Positions 39,639 through 48,563 of a DNA stretch of 64,000 bases are shown in pieces. A model generated the notes under the pieces. The model had not been told where the DNA came from. It made no database searches and was given only the letters and a program-made list of their open reading frames with translations. The DNA lies in assembly GCA_018382125.1 (NCBI GenBank), contig JAGZQO010000008.1, positions 1 through 64,000 of the forward strand. Direction: 5' to 3'. The translations under genes and the position numbers were made by a program. Position 1 is the first letter of the stretch; each line of letters begins with the position of its first letter. Origin of the DNA: Collinsella sp. Lineage in GTDB: Bacteria > Actinomycetota > Coriobacteriia > Coriobacteriales > Coriobacteriaceae.

Positions 39639-40190
39639 CTGTCCGTTCAGTCCCCGCAGGGGACGGTAGCCTAACACTATTCACTATTGTCTCAATTTAG
39701 TCGACTTGCGGCACGGACGTATTGTGCGAACGGTATCTTTACCTACTTCTTACGCTGTCAAGCCATAGAGCTGACGCCCGTCGCGTTGTGAAAAACGGTC
39801 TATATCCTCACTCAACTGGTGAGTATGTGTGAATAAGAATGATAGGTAGCTGAATATCATCGAATACAGACAGAAACACGAACAAGCGTCATTTATATAC
39901 ATAAAACCGTTTTAGATATGCAATTCTTAATCGAAAGATTGGAGTTGTAATTGCGAATGATTTTTGAGAAAAAAGATCGTTTACCTTAGAAAAGTTACTT
40001 TAGAACGCCGAAGTACATCATGGGGGAATCACATGCGATATACCGTTCACCCCTCATATAAAACCGTTCGGGGGCGAGGTGGAAGTATGGACTGATTTTG
40101 GATATAAATATGTCGTCAGCAATAACGCCTCACACGGAGGGGCGCTAACGAATCGGCCCTGACAGGGGCCCGAAAGAAAGGTAGGAGGCC
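39639..40190. other. A/T-rich control region upstream of the arginine deiminase cluster
   Basis: About 550 bases without a credible gene and clearly poorer in G/C than either side. Two TGAATA-containing sites (39828-39843 and 39849-39866) loosely resemble ArgR boxes. AAAACCGTT occurs twice (about 39903 and 40064). A stem GGCCC-tgaca-GGGGCC (about 40155-40170) lies in the arcA leader. A long regulated promoter region is likely; I could not fix hexamers. Confidence 0.45.
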
Positions 40191-41432
40191 ATGACGAAAG
40201 GTCTGCACGTGCCTTCCGAGATCGGCAAGCTCAGGAAGGTCTGCCTGCACCGTCCCGGCGACGAGCTCCTCAACCTGCCGCCCGACGAGCTCGAGCGACT
40301 CCTGTTCGACGACGTCCCGTTCCTGGAGGTCGCGCAGCAGGAGCACGACACCTTCGCCCAGATCCTGAGGGACCAGGGCGTGGAGGTCCTCTATCTCGAG
40401 AACCTCGTCGCCGAGGTGTTCGACCAGGTCCCCGGCGCCCGCGCCGAGTTCACCGACCAGTACATCGCCGAGGCAGGCATCCGCGGCCAGCACATGCCGC
40501 AGATCGTCCGCGAGAAGCTGGACTCCATCGAGGACAACCTCGAGTTCGTCAAGAAGACCATGGCCGGCATGACCAAGTCCGAGATCGACATGCCCCTCAC
40601 GGCGTCCACGACCCTCGACTCCCTTGTCAACTCCGAGTCCGAGTCCGACCTGATCATCGACCCGATGCCCAACCTCTACTTCACCCGCGACCCGTTCGCG
40701 GTCGTCGGCGAGGGCGTCAACCTCAACCGCATGTACTCGGTCACCCGCAACCGCGAGACCCTGTACGGCAAGTACATCTTCAAGTACCACCCCGACTACA
40801 AGGACGTCTCGCTGTACTTCCGCCGCGACTGCCAGTTCCACACCGAGGGCGGCGACGTGCTGAACATCAACGAGAAGACCCTCGCCGTCGGCATCTCCCA
40901 GCGCACCCAGGCCGCCGCTATCGACGTCATGGCCCAGAACATCTTCTGGAACTCCGACTCCAAGGTCGAGCGCATCCTGGCCTTCGACATCCCGGTCTCG
41001 CGCGCCTTCATGCACCTCGACACGGTCTTCACCCAGATCGACGTCGATAAGTTCACGATCCACCCCGCCATCATGGGCACCCTGCGCGTCTACGAGCTGA
41101 CCGCCGGCAAGAACCCGGGCGACGTGAACATCCGCCTGATCGAGGACACCCTCGAGCACGTCCTGGAGGACGCCACCGGCGTCGACCAGGTCAAGCTGAT
41201 CCCCTGCGGCGGCGGCGACCCGATCGCGGCCTCCCGCGAGCAGTGGAACGACGGCTCCAACACCCTGTGCGTCGAGCCCGGCAAGATCTGCGTCTACGCC
41301 CGCAACACCGTCACCAACGACGTGCTGTACAAGGAGGGCCTGGACCTTCTCGTCGTGCCCTCCGCCGAGCTCTCCCGCGGCCGCGGCGGCCCGCGCTGCA
41401 TGAGCATGCCCTTCTGGCGCGAGGACCTCTAA
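40191..41432 (+). CDS. arcA: Arginine deiminase
   Basis: 413 residues. It hydrolyses arginine to citrulline and ammonia, first step of the ATP-yielding arginine deiminase pathway. Family motifs: KVCLHRPGDELLNL, NLYFTRDPFAVVGEGVNLNRM, FHTEGGDVLNINEKTLAVGIS, and the catalytic cysteine in GGPRCMSMPFWRED (Cys403). ATG follows GTAGGAGG. Codons are almost all C- or G-ending, a sign of very high expression. arcB and a YfcC transporter follow. Confidence 0.97.
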   Translation: MTKGLHVPSEIGKLRKVCLHRPGDELLNLPPDELERLLFDDVPFLEVAQQEHDTFAQILRDQGVEVLYLENLVAEVFDQVPGARAEFTDQYIAEAGIRGQHMPQIVREKLDSIEDNLEFVKKTMAGMTKSEIDMPLTASTTLDSLVNSESESDLIIDPMPNLYFTRDPFAVVGEGVNLNRMYSVTRNRETLYGKYIFKYHPDYKDVSLYFRRDCQFHTEGGDVLNINEKTLAVGISQRTQAAAIDVMAQNIFWNSDSKVERILAFDIPVSRAFMHLDTVFTQIDVDKFTIHPAIMGTLRVYELTAGKNPGDVNIRLIEDTLEHVLEDATGVDQVKLIPCGGGDPIAASREQWNDGSNTLCVEPGKICVYARNTVTNDVLYKEGLDLLVVPSAELSRGRGGPRCMSMPFWREDL

Positions 41433-41444
41433 GTCTTTCCGTTT

Positions 41445-41473
41445 CCGGTGCGGTCCCCCTACAACCGCACCGG
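41445..41473 (+). other. Hairpin between arcA and arcB
   Basis: CCGGTGCGGT and ACCGCACCGG pair perfectly (10 bp) 12 bases after the arcA stop. With no T-run it may be an mRNA stabiliser or processing site rather than a terminator, letting arcB be co-transcribed. Confidence 0.6.
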
Positions 41474-41537
41474 CTTCGCCCGTTAAACAGGCAACACTAA
41501 TACTTACGTAATTCATTTCTTCGAAAGGAATCGAACC

Positions 41538-42533
41538 ATGGGTGTTAACCTCTCCGGCCGTAGCTTCCTCAAGCTTCTCGACCTCACCACCGAGGAGATC
41601 GAGTACCTGCTCAAGCTCTCCAAGAACTTCAAGGACATGAAGCGCGCTGGCGTTCCGCACCGCTATCTCGAGGGCAAGAACATCGTTCTGCTCTTCCAGA
41701 AGACCTCCACTCGTACCCGCTGCGCCTTCGAGGTCGGCGGCATGGACCTGGGCATGGGCGTGACCTATCTCGATCCCGGTTCGTCGCAGATGGGCAAGAA
41801 GGAGTCCATCGAGGACACCGCCCGCGTTCTTGGCCGCATGTATGACGGCATCGAGTTCCGTGGCTTTGCCCAGGACGACGTCGAGGAGCTCGCTGCTAAG
41901 TCCGGCGTGCCCGTGTGGAACGGCCTGACCACCGAGTGGCACCCCACCCAGATGCTCGCCGACATCCTGACCGTCCAGGAGAACTTCAACTACGACATCA
42001 AGGGCAAGACCCTCGTCTTCATGGGCGACTGCAAGAACAATGTCGCTCGCTCCCTCATGGTCGTCTGCTCCAAGCTCGGCATGAACTTCGTGGCCTGCGG
42101 CCCCGAGGAGTGCATGCCCGCTGACGACGTCATCGAGGCCTGCAAGCCCATCGCCGAGGCTAACGGCTGCACCATCAAGCTGACCACCGACGTCAAGGAC
42201 GGCGTCACCGGTGCCGACGTTATCTACACCGACGTGTGGGTCTCCATGGGCGAGCCCGACGAGGTCTGGGCCGAGCGCATCGCTCAGCTCACCCCGTATC
42301 GTGTCACCTCCGAGGTCATGGCTATGGCCAACCCGGGTGCCATCTTCCTGCACTGCCTGCCCAGCTTCCACGACACCAACACCACCATTGGCGCCGAGAA
42401 GTGCGAGCAGTTCGGCATCACCGAGCAGGAGGTCACCGACGAGGTCTTCGAGAGCCCCGCTTCCAAGGTCTTCGACGAGGCCGAGAACCGCATGCACACC
42501 ATCAAGGCTGTCATGTACGCCACGCTCAAGTAA
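41538..42533 (+). CDS. arcB: Ornithine carbamoyltransferase, catabolic context
   Basis: 331 residues. In the deiminase pathway it splits citrulline with phosphate to ornithine and carbamoyl phosphate. Motifs: QKTSTRTRCAFEVG (carbamoyl phosphate), EWHPTQMLAD, VFMGDCKNNVARSLMV, DVWVSMGEPDEVW and the catalytic LHCLPSFHD. The sequence alone does not separate anabolic ArgF from catabolic ArcB; position after arcA favours the latter. ATG follows GAAAGGAATCGAACC. Same extreme codon bias as arcA. Confidence 0.95.
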   Translation: MGVNLSGRSFLKLLDLTTEEIEYLLKLSKNFKDMKRAGVPHRYLEGKNIVLLFQKTSTRTRCAFEVGGMDLGMGVTYLDPGSSQMGKKESIEDTARVLGRMYDGIEFRGFAQDDVEELAAKSGVPVWNGLTTEWHPTQMLADILTVQENFNYDIKGKTLVFMGDCKNNVARSLMVVCSKLGMNFVACGPEECMPADDVIEACKPIAEANGCTIKLTTDVKDGVTGADVIYTDVWVSMGEPDEVWAERIAQLTPYRVTSEVMAMANPGAIFLHCLPSFHDTNTTIGAEKCEQFGITEQEVTDEVFESPASKVFDEAENRMHTIKAVMYATLK

Positions 42534-42548
42534 GAGCATCTAGCATCT

Positions 42549-42584
42549 CGCTCGGGGTGTATTGCTGCACACCCCGAGCGGTTT
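42549..42584 (+). terminator. Terminator of the arcA-arcB transcript
   Basis: CGCTCGGGGTGT and ACACCCCGAGCG form a perfect 12-bp stem followed by GTTTT. Confidence 0.9.
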
Positions 42585-42681
42585 TATCTGGTAATAATCT
42601 CGCATCAAGCGGCAGGCACGGCACGGAAGAGCCGCTTCTGGCGAGATCAGTAAATGATTTATGAAGGGGGGGATGAGAACT

Positions 42682-44160
42682 ATGACTGAGACCGCTAAGA
42701 AAAAGCGCGGTATGCCTTCATCGTTCACCATTCTTCTTGCTCTGCTGGCAATTGTCGCAGTGATTACCGTTATCGTCTCCGGCACGTCCGGCGGCGCGGT
42801 TACTGCAGCCCGTCTGAGCGATTTCTGCACCGCCCCGATCCTGGGCTTCGCTGACGCTCTGCCCGTCTGCCTCTTCGTTATGATCCTGGGCGGCTTCCTC
42901 GGCATGATGACCGAGACCGGCGCCCTGGACAACGGCATTGCCGTTCTGGTGCAGAAGCTTAAGGGCAACGAGATTATGCTCATTCCCGTGCTGATGCTCA
43001 TCTTCTCCCTCGGTGGTACCACCTATGGTATGTGCGAGGAGACCGTTCCCTTCTACGCCCTGCTCGCCGCTACCATGATGGCCGCTGGCTTCGACCCCAT
43101 GGTCGGTGCCGCTACCGTCCTGCTCGGCGCTGGCTGCGGCTGCCTGGGCTCCACGGTTAACCCGTTCGCCGTCGGCGCTGCCGTCGACGCTCTGACCGGC
43201 GTTGGCATTGAGGTCAACCAGTCCATCATCATCGGCCTCGGTGCCGTCCTGTGGATTGTCACTACCGCTATGTCCATCTTCTTCGTGATGAACTATGCCA
43301 AGAAGGTCAAGGCTGACAAGGGTTCCACCATCCTGTCGATGCAGGAGCTCAAGGACGCCGAAGAGGCTCACGGCAAGGCTGCTTCCGAGGTCCACAAGGA
43401 GGTCAAGCTCACCGGTCGTCAGAAGGGTGTTCTGATTGCCTTCGCCTTCACCTTCGTCGTCATGATCGTCGGCTTCATTCCGCTGGCCGACCTCAACGAG
43501 GGCGTCGCCAACTTCTTCGACGCTGGTGCCGTCTACGACGCCGACGGTAACGCCGTCGTCCAGGGCTGGTCTGCCCTGATCACCGGCCTGCCCATTGGCC
43601 AGTGGTACTTCGACGAGGCTTCCACCTGGTTCTTCCTCATGGCCGTCCTGATCGGTATCATCGGTGGCCTGTCCGAGAAGCAGATCGTTAACACCTTCAT
43701 CACCGGCGCTGCCGACATGATGTCCGTTGTTCTCGTCATCGCCCTCGCCCGTGGTATCTCCGTCCTCATGGCTAACACCGGCCTCGGCGTCTACGTCCTC
43801 GACGCTGCCGCCAATGCTCTGGCTGGCCTGTCCGGCGTGATCTTCGCTCCCATGAGCTTCCTGGTCTACTTCGGCCTGTCCTTCCTGATCCCCTCGACCT
43901 CTGGTATGGCTACCGTCTCCATGCCCATCATGGGACCGCTGGCTGTTAAGCTCGGCTTCTCGCCCGAGGTCATGGTCATGATCTTCTCCGCTGCTATCGG
44001 TGTCGTGAACCTGTTCACCCCGACCTCCGGTGCCATCATGGGCGGTCTCGCCCTGGCCAAGATCGAGTGGACGACCTGGCTCAAGTTTGCCCTTAAGCTC
44101 ATCGTCGCGCTCTCCGTCGTCTGCGCCGTCATCCTGACCGTCGCCTGCGTGCTGCTCTAA
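42682..44160 (+). CDS. YfcC family transporter, probable arginine/ornithine antiporter
   Basis: 492 residues with about 12 hydrophobic segments and the YfcC/DcuC family layout: N-terminal FTILLALLAIVAVITVIVSG, FSLGGTTYGMCEETVPFYALL, and the repeated C-terminal block FLIPSTSGMATVSMPIMGPLA with NLFTPTSGAIMGGLA. YfcC-type carriers are common partners of arginine deiminase genes in place of ArcD, exchanging arginine for ornithine or exporting citrulline/ornithine; that role is inferred from position. The start is set at ATG 42682, nine bases after AAGGGGGG; two earlier in-frame ATGs lie on or before that site. Strong codon bias. Confidence 0.88.
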   Translation: MTETAKKKRGMPSSFTILLALLAIVAVITVIVSGTSGGAVTAARLSDFCTAPILGFADALPVCLFVMILGGFLGMMTETGALDNGIAVLVQKLKGNEIMLIPVLMLIFSLGGTTYGMCEETVPFYALLAATMMAAGFDPMVGAATVLLGAGCGCLGSTVNPFAVGAAVDALTGVGIEVNQSIIIGLGAVLWIVTTAMSIFFVMNYAKKVKADKGSTILSMQELKDAEEAHGKAASEVHKEVKLTGRQKGVLIAFAFTFVVMIVGFIPLADLNEGVANFFDAGAVYDADGNAVVQGWSALITGLPIGQWYFDEASTWFFLMAVLIGIIGGLSEKQIVNTFITGAADMMSVVLVIALARGISVLMANTGLGVYVLDAAANALAGLSGVIFAPMSFLVYFGLSFLIPSTSGMATVSMPIMGPLAVKLGFSPEVMVMIFSAAIGVVNLFTPTSGAIMGGLALAKIEWTTWLKFALKLIVALSVVCAVILTVACVLL

Positions 44161-44262
44161 GTACCCAACGGGTACCCCACGGAAACCTTGACGATCCTGT
44201 AGAGGATCACCTGGTCATCGTCTGTCCGGTGGGGTAAACCCACCGGTAGACTCCTACCTTTA

Positions 44263-44301
44263 GCCCCCTTCCGTTCCGTGCGCGGGAGGGGGCGCTTTTT
44301 T
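44263..44301 (+). terminator. Terminator of the YfcC transporter gene
   Basis: GCCCCCTTCC (44263-44272) pairs with GGGAGGGGGC (44284-44293), followed by GCTTTTTT. A further stem CCGGTGGG/CCCACCGG lies just upstream (44226-44246). Confidence 0.8.
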
Positions 44302-44413
44302 GTTCCGCGGTTTTCCAAACCGCGGAACCGGTCGACGCTGCAAGCCCGCCAGAGCGGCAATCTGACGTTCAATCGTCGGGCATGGTCAAAAGGCCTATGC
44401 CCTCCTCTTTCAC
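44302..44413 (-). repeat. Structured dispersed repeat, copy 3
   Basis: Reverse-complement copy of the element at 1-115. On the minus strand it reads GTGAAAGAGGAGG, a GGCAT...ATGCC hairpin, the conserved CGACGATTGAACGTCAGATT, then GCAGCGTCGA and a terminal hairpin with 12-bp arms (44302-44313 and 44317-44328). Stem sequences differ from copy 1 on both arms while pairing is kept. Confidence 0.8.
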
Positions 44414-44644
44414 GTCACCTTGCTCGCTCTGGCGGGCTTTCGCTGACTTTTGCTCCACCTGCGGCGCTGCCATTGTTGGTGTTATGGGGCGGTGCAATGG
44501 GGTCAGGTTAGTTTGCACCAAATATGTCCGACAAGAGGTTTGACGGATGTTTGGTTGGTGCCTGTTGATGGTCTGGGTATCGGGGAGGGCGGGCTCCGTT
44601 ATAATCGCCTAGAACATTAAATGGAAACGGGACGGGAGCCATAT
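44414..44644. other. Intergenic region before the DUF1846 gene
   Basis: It holds GGTGCAA (44491-44497) and TTGCACC (44513-44519) flanking GGGGTCAGGTTAGTTT, which matches GGGACAGGTTAATTTT at 12738-12753, a short dispersed motif. A TATAAT (44600-44605) 40 bases before the ATG is the probable -10 of the next gene; no -35 consensus is seen. Confidence 0.5.
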
Positions 44645-46126
44645 ATGCGCCAGGGTTTCGACAACGCGAAGTATATCGAGCTGCAGGCTGCTCACATTAA
44701 GGAGCGCATCTCGCAGTTTGGCGGCAAGCTCTATTTGGAGTTTGGCGGTAAGCTATTCGATGACTATCATGCGAGCCGCGTGCTACCGGGTTTTGAACCG
44801 GACAGCAAGTTCCGCATGCTCAAGAGCATCGCCGACGATGTCGAGGTTATCATCGCGATCAACGCGAACCACATCGAGAAAAACAAGGCTCGTGGTGACC
44901 TGGGCATTACCTATGACGAGGATGTGCTGCGCCTGGTTGACCTGTTCCGCGGCAACGGCTTTGCCGTCGCGGCTGTGGTCATCACCCAGTACGCTGGCCA
45001 GCCTGCTGCTGATGTGTTCCGCAACCGCCTGAACGCGCTCGGTATTCCCGCCAAGCTGCACTATCCCATCGAGGGGTATCCGCACGATGTCGATCTGATC
45101 GTGTCCGACGATGGCTACGGCAAGAACGAGTTTGTCGAGACCACGCGTCCGCTCGTCGTGGTCACCGCTCCCGGCCCCGGCTCAGGCAAGCTCGCCACTT
45201 GCCTCTCGCAGCTCTATCACGAGCACAAGCACGGCACCGCCGCCGGCTACGCCAAGTTCGAGACTTTCCCGGTCTGGAATCTGCCCCTCACGCATCCGGT
45301 CAACATCGCCTATGAGGCAGCAACGGCCGATCTCGACGATGCCAATATCATCGACTCCTTCCACTTGGAGGCCTACAACAAGACCACGGTCAACTACAAC
45401 CGCGACGTCGAGGCCTTCCCGGTGGTCCGTGCTCTGATGGAAAAGATCCTGGGCAAGAGCCCCTATCAGAGTCCTACGGACATGGGCGTCAATATGGTCG
45501 GCTTTGCCATCACCGATGACGATGCCTGCCGCGACGCTTCCAAGATGGAGATCGTCCGCCGCTACTTTACCGCGGTCGAAAATGTGCGCCGTACCGGCGT
45601 GGGCGATGAGCAAGTCGACCGTCTCAAGATTATTATGAAGAAAGCCGGCATCGATAAGAACTACTCACCGGCGCGCTCGGCGGCCCTCACCAGGGAGCAG
45701 CTGACGGGTGGTCCCGTGGGTGCCATGGTCATGCCCGATGGCTCCGTGGTGACCGGTAAGACCTCCACGCGCCTGGGCGCCGCAAGTTCGCTCATTATGA
45801 ACGCCCTCAAGCATGTCTCGGGCGTCGACCTTGAGCTCGAGGTCATTAGCGATGAGGCGATCGAGCCCATCAGCAAGCTCAAGACGCATTTCCTGGGCAG
45901 CAAAAACCCTCGCCTCCACACCGACGAGACGCTTATGGCGCTGTCGATCACCTCGGCCACGAGTGAGACGGCCGCTCGCGTCCTTTCGGGCCTGGAACAG
46001 CTGCGCGGTTGCGATGCCTTCTTTAGCGTGATTATCTCGCCGACGGACGAGACGGTACTGCGCAAACTGGGTATCAACGTGTGCTGCGAGCCCAAGTTTG
46101 AGCGCCGCGGTTTCTTCCACCGCTAA
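44645..46126 (+). CDS. DUF1846 domain protein
   Basis: 493 residues aligning over the full length of the DUF1846 family, conserved cytoplasmic proteins of Firmicutes and Actinobacteria with no settled function. Recognisable stretches are MRQGFDNAKYIELQAAHI, LYLEFGGKLFDDYHASRVLP, VVTAPGPGSGKLATCLSQLYHE with a P-loop-like PGSGKLAT, and a C-terminal half ending CEPKFERRGFFHR. Start ATG 44645 follows GGGAGCC; an ATG eight codons upstream is weaker. Transcribed alone behind a clear -10 and ahead of a terminator. Confidence 0.9.
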   Translation: MRQGFDNAKYIELQAAHIKERISQFGGKLYLEFGGKLFDDYHASRVLPGFEPDSKFRMLKSIADDVEVIIAINANHIEKNKARGDLGITYDEDVLRLVDLFRGNGFAVAAVVITQYAGQPAADVFRNRLNALGIPAKLHYPIEGYPHDVDLIVSDDGYGKNEFVETTRPLVVVTAPGPGSGKLATCLSQLYHEHKHGTAAGYAKFETFPVWNLPLTHPVNIAYEAATADLDDANIIDSFHLEAYNKTTVNYNRDVEAFPVVRALMEKILGKSPYQSPTDMGVNMVGFAITDDDACRDASKMEIVRRYFTAVENVRRTGVGDEQVDRLKIIMKKAGIDKNYSPARSAALTREQLTGGPVGAMVMPDGSVVTGKTSTRLGAASSLIMNALKHVSGVDLELEVISDEAIEPISKLKTHFLGSKNPRLHTDETLMALSITSATSETAARVLSGLEQLRGCDAFFSVIISPTDETVLRKLGINVCCEPKFERRGFFHR

Positions 46127-46160
46127 GTTTGAAGCACCGCGGTAATTGCATTGCATTTTG

Positions 46161-46193
46161 GCCGTATCGGGTTGGCGCCCGGTACGGCTTTTT
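46161..46193 (+). terminator. Terminator of the DUF1846 gene
   Basis: GCCGTATCGGG and CCCGGTACGGC form an 11-bp stem with one G-U pair, followed by TTTTT. Confidence 0.85.
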
Positions 46194-46382
46194 GATCAAT
46201 AAAGCGCCTATTTCGGCGAAAAATAGCCGTTTACCTGCCTAGAAACAATTTGAGCGGTATACAATAACCGTAACTGTTTCATCCTTAGCGGGATGCCGCA
46301 TGATGGATATTACCTGCCATCGTGAGGTGTGTCGGTCGCGCACGGCGCGTTAGATGCTCGTGCTCGGTTTGAGGAGGCTGCT

Positions 46383-46721
46383 ATGGCGGGCAAGGGTCGT
46401 GCGAGTGTCAACGATATGAAGCGTGTTGAGGTGCTGGTGTTGATGGAAATCGACCAGCAAACCGAAGACAATGGCGGGCCGTATGGTTTCTCGCGCAAAA
46501 CGCTTGCCGAGCGCGTGGGGGTTTCGCCGTATCGTGCCCGCGCCGCAATCGATCGCTTGGATTCCGAAGGCATGATTGATGTCGTCTCGCGTTATAGCGA
46601 CGACGGCGGTCAGCTTGCAAATGGCATTTGCCTCACCGAACGTGGCGAGTGGTATCTTGAGGGCGTCCGTACCGGCATGCTCGTTCAAGAAATGCTTGAG
46701 GACGAGGTTGCTGATCGATAG
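46383..46721 (+). CDS. Winged helix-turn-helix protein
   Basis: 112 residues. MKRVEVLVLMEIDQQTEDNGGPYGFSRKTLAERVGVSPYRARAAIDRLDSEGMIDVV is a typical winged helix with recognition helix SPYRARAAIDRL and wing YSDDGGQLANGICLTERG. ATG at 46383 follows GAGGAGG at ideal spacing; the frame is open further upstream but without a site. It is flanked by terminators, so monocistronic. Target unknown; the replication-initiator-like or PadR-like fold cannot be resolved further. Confidence 0.8.
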   Translation: MAGKGRASVNDMKRVEVLVLMEIDQQTEDNGGPYGFSRKTLAERVGVSPYRARAAIDRLDSEGMIDVVSRYSDDGGQLANGICLTERGEWYLEGVRTGMLVQEMLEDEVADR

Positions 46722-46745
46722 CAGCATGTAACCCTTGCCATAGCG

Positions 46746-46774
46746 ACGCCGCCTGGGAAACCGGGCGGCGTTTT
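46746..46774 (+). terminator. Terminator of the winged-helix gene
   Basis: ACGCCGCC (46746-46753) pairs with GGCGGCGT (46764-46771), followed by TTTG. Confidence 0.8.
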
Positions 46775-46812
46775 GTTTCAAGATTGAGAAATGCAATCGC
46801 ACGCGAGAAAAA

Positions 46813-46841
46813 TTGCGAACGGTCCGCGGCGCGAGTATTAC
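46813..46841 (+). promoter_or_regulatory. Candidate promoter of pyrG
   Basis: TTGCGA (46813-46818), 17-base spacer, TATTAC (46836-46841), 58 bases before the ATG. Confidence 0.5.
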
Positions 46842-46899
46842 AATGAAGACCCGTAAGATGTGGATAAACAACTTCTACGGGAAGCGCAGGTAACTCAAT

Positions 46900-48561
46900 A
46901 TGACCAAGCATGTGTTCGTAACCGGTGGCGTGGTTTCGTCCCTGGGCAAGGGTATCACCGCGGCCTCGCTGGGCCGTCTGCTCAAGTCGCGTGGCTACAA
47001 AGTAACGATGCAGAAGGCCGACCCGTATCTGAACGTCGACCCCGGTACCATGAGCCCGTTCCAGCATGGTGAGGTCTTCGTTACCGAGGATGGTTACGAG
47101 TCCGACCTGGACCTGGGTCATTACGAGCGCTTTATTGATGAGAACCTGACCCGCGATTCCAACTTTACGACCGGTGCTATCTACAAAAGCCTAATCGCCC
47201 GCGAGCGTCGCGGCGACTTTTTGGGCGGTACCGTGCAGGTGATTCCCCACGTCACCAATGCCATTAAGGACAAGTTCCGCCGCATCGAGGAGCAGACCGG
47301 CTCCGATGTAGTCATCACCGAGCTGGGCGGCACGATTGGCGACATCGAGTCCCAGCCGTTTGTCGAGGCCATCCGTCAGTACCGCAAGGAGGCCGGCCCC
47401 GAGAACGTCTGCTACATCCACGTGTCGCTCGTTCCCTATATCGCCGCCGCCCACGAGGTCAAGACCAAGCCCACACAGCATTCCGTCAAGGAGCTCCGCA
47501 GCTTTGGCATCCAGCCCGATATTATCGTGCTGCGCTCCGACCACCATATCGATGACGCTATCCGCGGAAAGATCGCAAGCTTCTGCGACGTCGACACCGA
47601 TTGCGTCTTTACCAACGAGGACTGCGCGAGCATTTACGATGTTCCGCAGCTGCTTGCCGAGCAGGACTTTGACCTGCGCATTTGCGAGCGCCTGGGTCTG
47701 GACCCGCGTGAGCGCGACATGAGCGAGTGGAACGAGTTCCTGCGCAAACAGAATCACGCCAACCATCACGCCGACAAGGTGAAGATCGCCGTCGTGGGCA
47801 AGTACACGCAGCTGCCCGATGCGTACCTGTCGGTTATCGAGGCCCTGCACCATGCGGGCGTCTTCTACGATCGCCATGTGGACGTCCAGCTGGTCGACGG
47901 CGAGAGCCTCGACGAGCAGAATGTCTCCGAGGTTCTGGGCGACGCCTCGGGCATCCTGGTCCCCGGCGGCTTTGGCAAGCGCGCCCTGGAGGGCAAGATC
48001 CTCGCGGCCGAGTTTGCCCGTGAGCACAAGATTCCGTATCTGGGCATTTGCCTGGGTATGCAGGTGGCCGTGTGCGAATTTGCGCGCAATGTCGTCGGCC
48101 TTGCCGGCGCCAGCTCCTCTGAGTTCGATCCGGATGGCCCGTATAGTGTCATCGATCTGATGAGCTCGCAGGAGGACGTGACCGAGAAGGGCGGCACCAT
48201 GCGCCTGGGCGCCTATCCGTGCAAGCTCGCCGCCGATACCCTTGCTCGCGAGGCATATGGCGAGGAACTCGTCTACGAGCGTCACCGTCACCGCTTTGAG
48301 TTCAACAACGCCTTCCGCGACCAGCTCGAGGACGCCGGTTTGGTTATCTCGGGTCTATCGCCTGACGAGCGCCTGGTCGAGATGGTCGAGCTGCCGCGCG
48401 ACGTGCATCCGTGGTATGTGGCAACCCAGGCTCATCCCGAGTTCAAGAGCCGCCCGACCAACCCGCAGCCGCTGTTCCGCGAGTTCGTACGCGCTTCGAT
48501 CGGCCAGCACGAGGGTGTCGACCGTCTGCAGGTGACGCCCATGAACCTCGCTACGGACTAA
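46900..48561 (+). CDS. pyrG: CTP synthase
   Basis: 553 residues. CTP synthase aminates UTP with glutamine and ATP. The N-terminal synthase domain opens FVTGGVVSSLGKGITAASLGRLL and includes DPYLNVDPGTMSPFQHGEVFVTEDG and ELGGTIGDIESQPF. The C-terminal class I glutaminase domain has the nucleophile in YLGICLGMQVAV and the catalytic ATQAHPEFKSRP. ATG follows a weak GCAGGT. The xerD gene begins two bases after its stop. Confidence 0.97.
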   Translation: MTKHVFVTGGVVSSLGKGITAASLGRLLKSRGYKVTMQKADPYLNVDPGTMSPFQHGEVFVTEDGYESDLDLGHYERFIDENLTRDSNFTTGAIYKSLIARERRGDFLGGTVQVIPHVTNAIKDKFRRIEEQTGSDVVITELGGTIGDIESQPFVEAIRQYRKEAGPENVCYIHVSLVPYIAAAHEVKTKPTQHSVKELRSFGIQPDIIVLRSDHHIDDAIRGKIASFCDVDTDCVFTNEDCASIYDVPQLLAEQDFDLRICERLGLDPRERDMSEWNEFLRKQNHANHHADKVKIAVVGKYTQLPDAYLSVIEALHHAGVFYDRHVDVQLVDGESLDEQNVSEVLGDASGILVPGGFGKRALEGKILAAEFAREHKIPYLGICLGMQVAVCEFARNVVGLAGASSSEFDPDGPYSVIDLMSSQEDVTEKGGTMRLGAYPCKLAADTLAREAYGEELVYERHRHRFEFNNAFRDQLEDAGLVISGLSPDERLVEMVELPRDVHPWYVATQAHPEFKSRPTNPQPLFREFVRASIGQHEGVDRLQVTPMNLATD

Positions 48562-48563
48562 GG

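Noticed and set aside
40110..40148. 12-codon open frame in the arcA leader
   Set aside because: No ribosome binding site, no run of Arg codons, and no attenuator after it.
40116..42539. Open frame of about 800 codons on the minus strand across arcA and arcB
   Set aside because: It is an artefact of the extreme G/C-ending codon use of the two sense genes, which removes antisense stops. Its translation is a repetitive Val/Leu/Gly/Asp/His composition without any domain or ribosome binding site.
48411..48563. XerD start inside pyrG
   Set aside because: The added 51 residues are the pyrG sequence in another frame and the normal XerD length is reached from GTG 48564.
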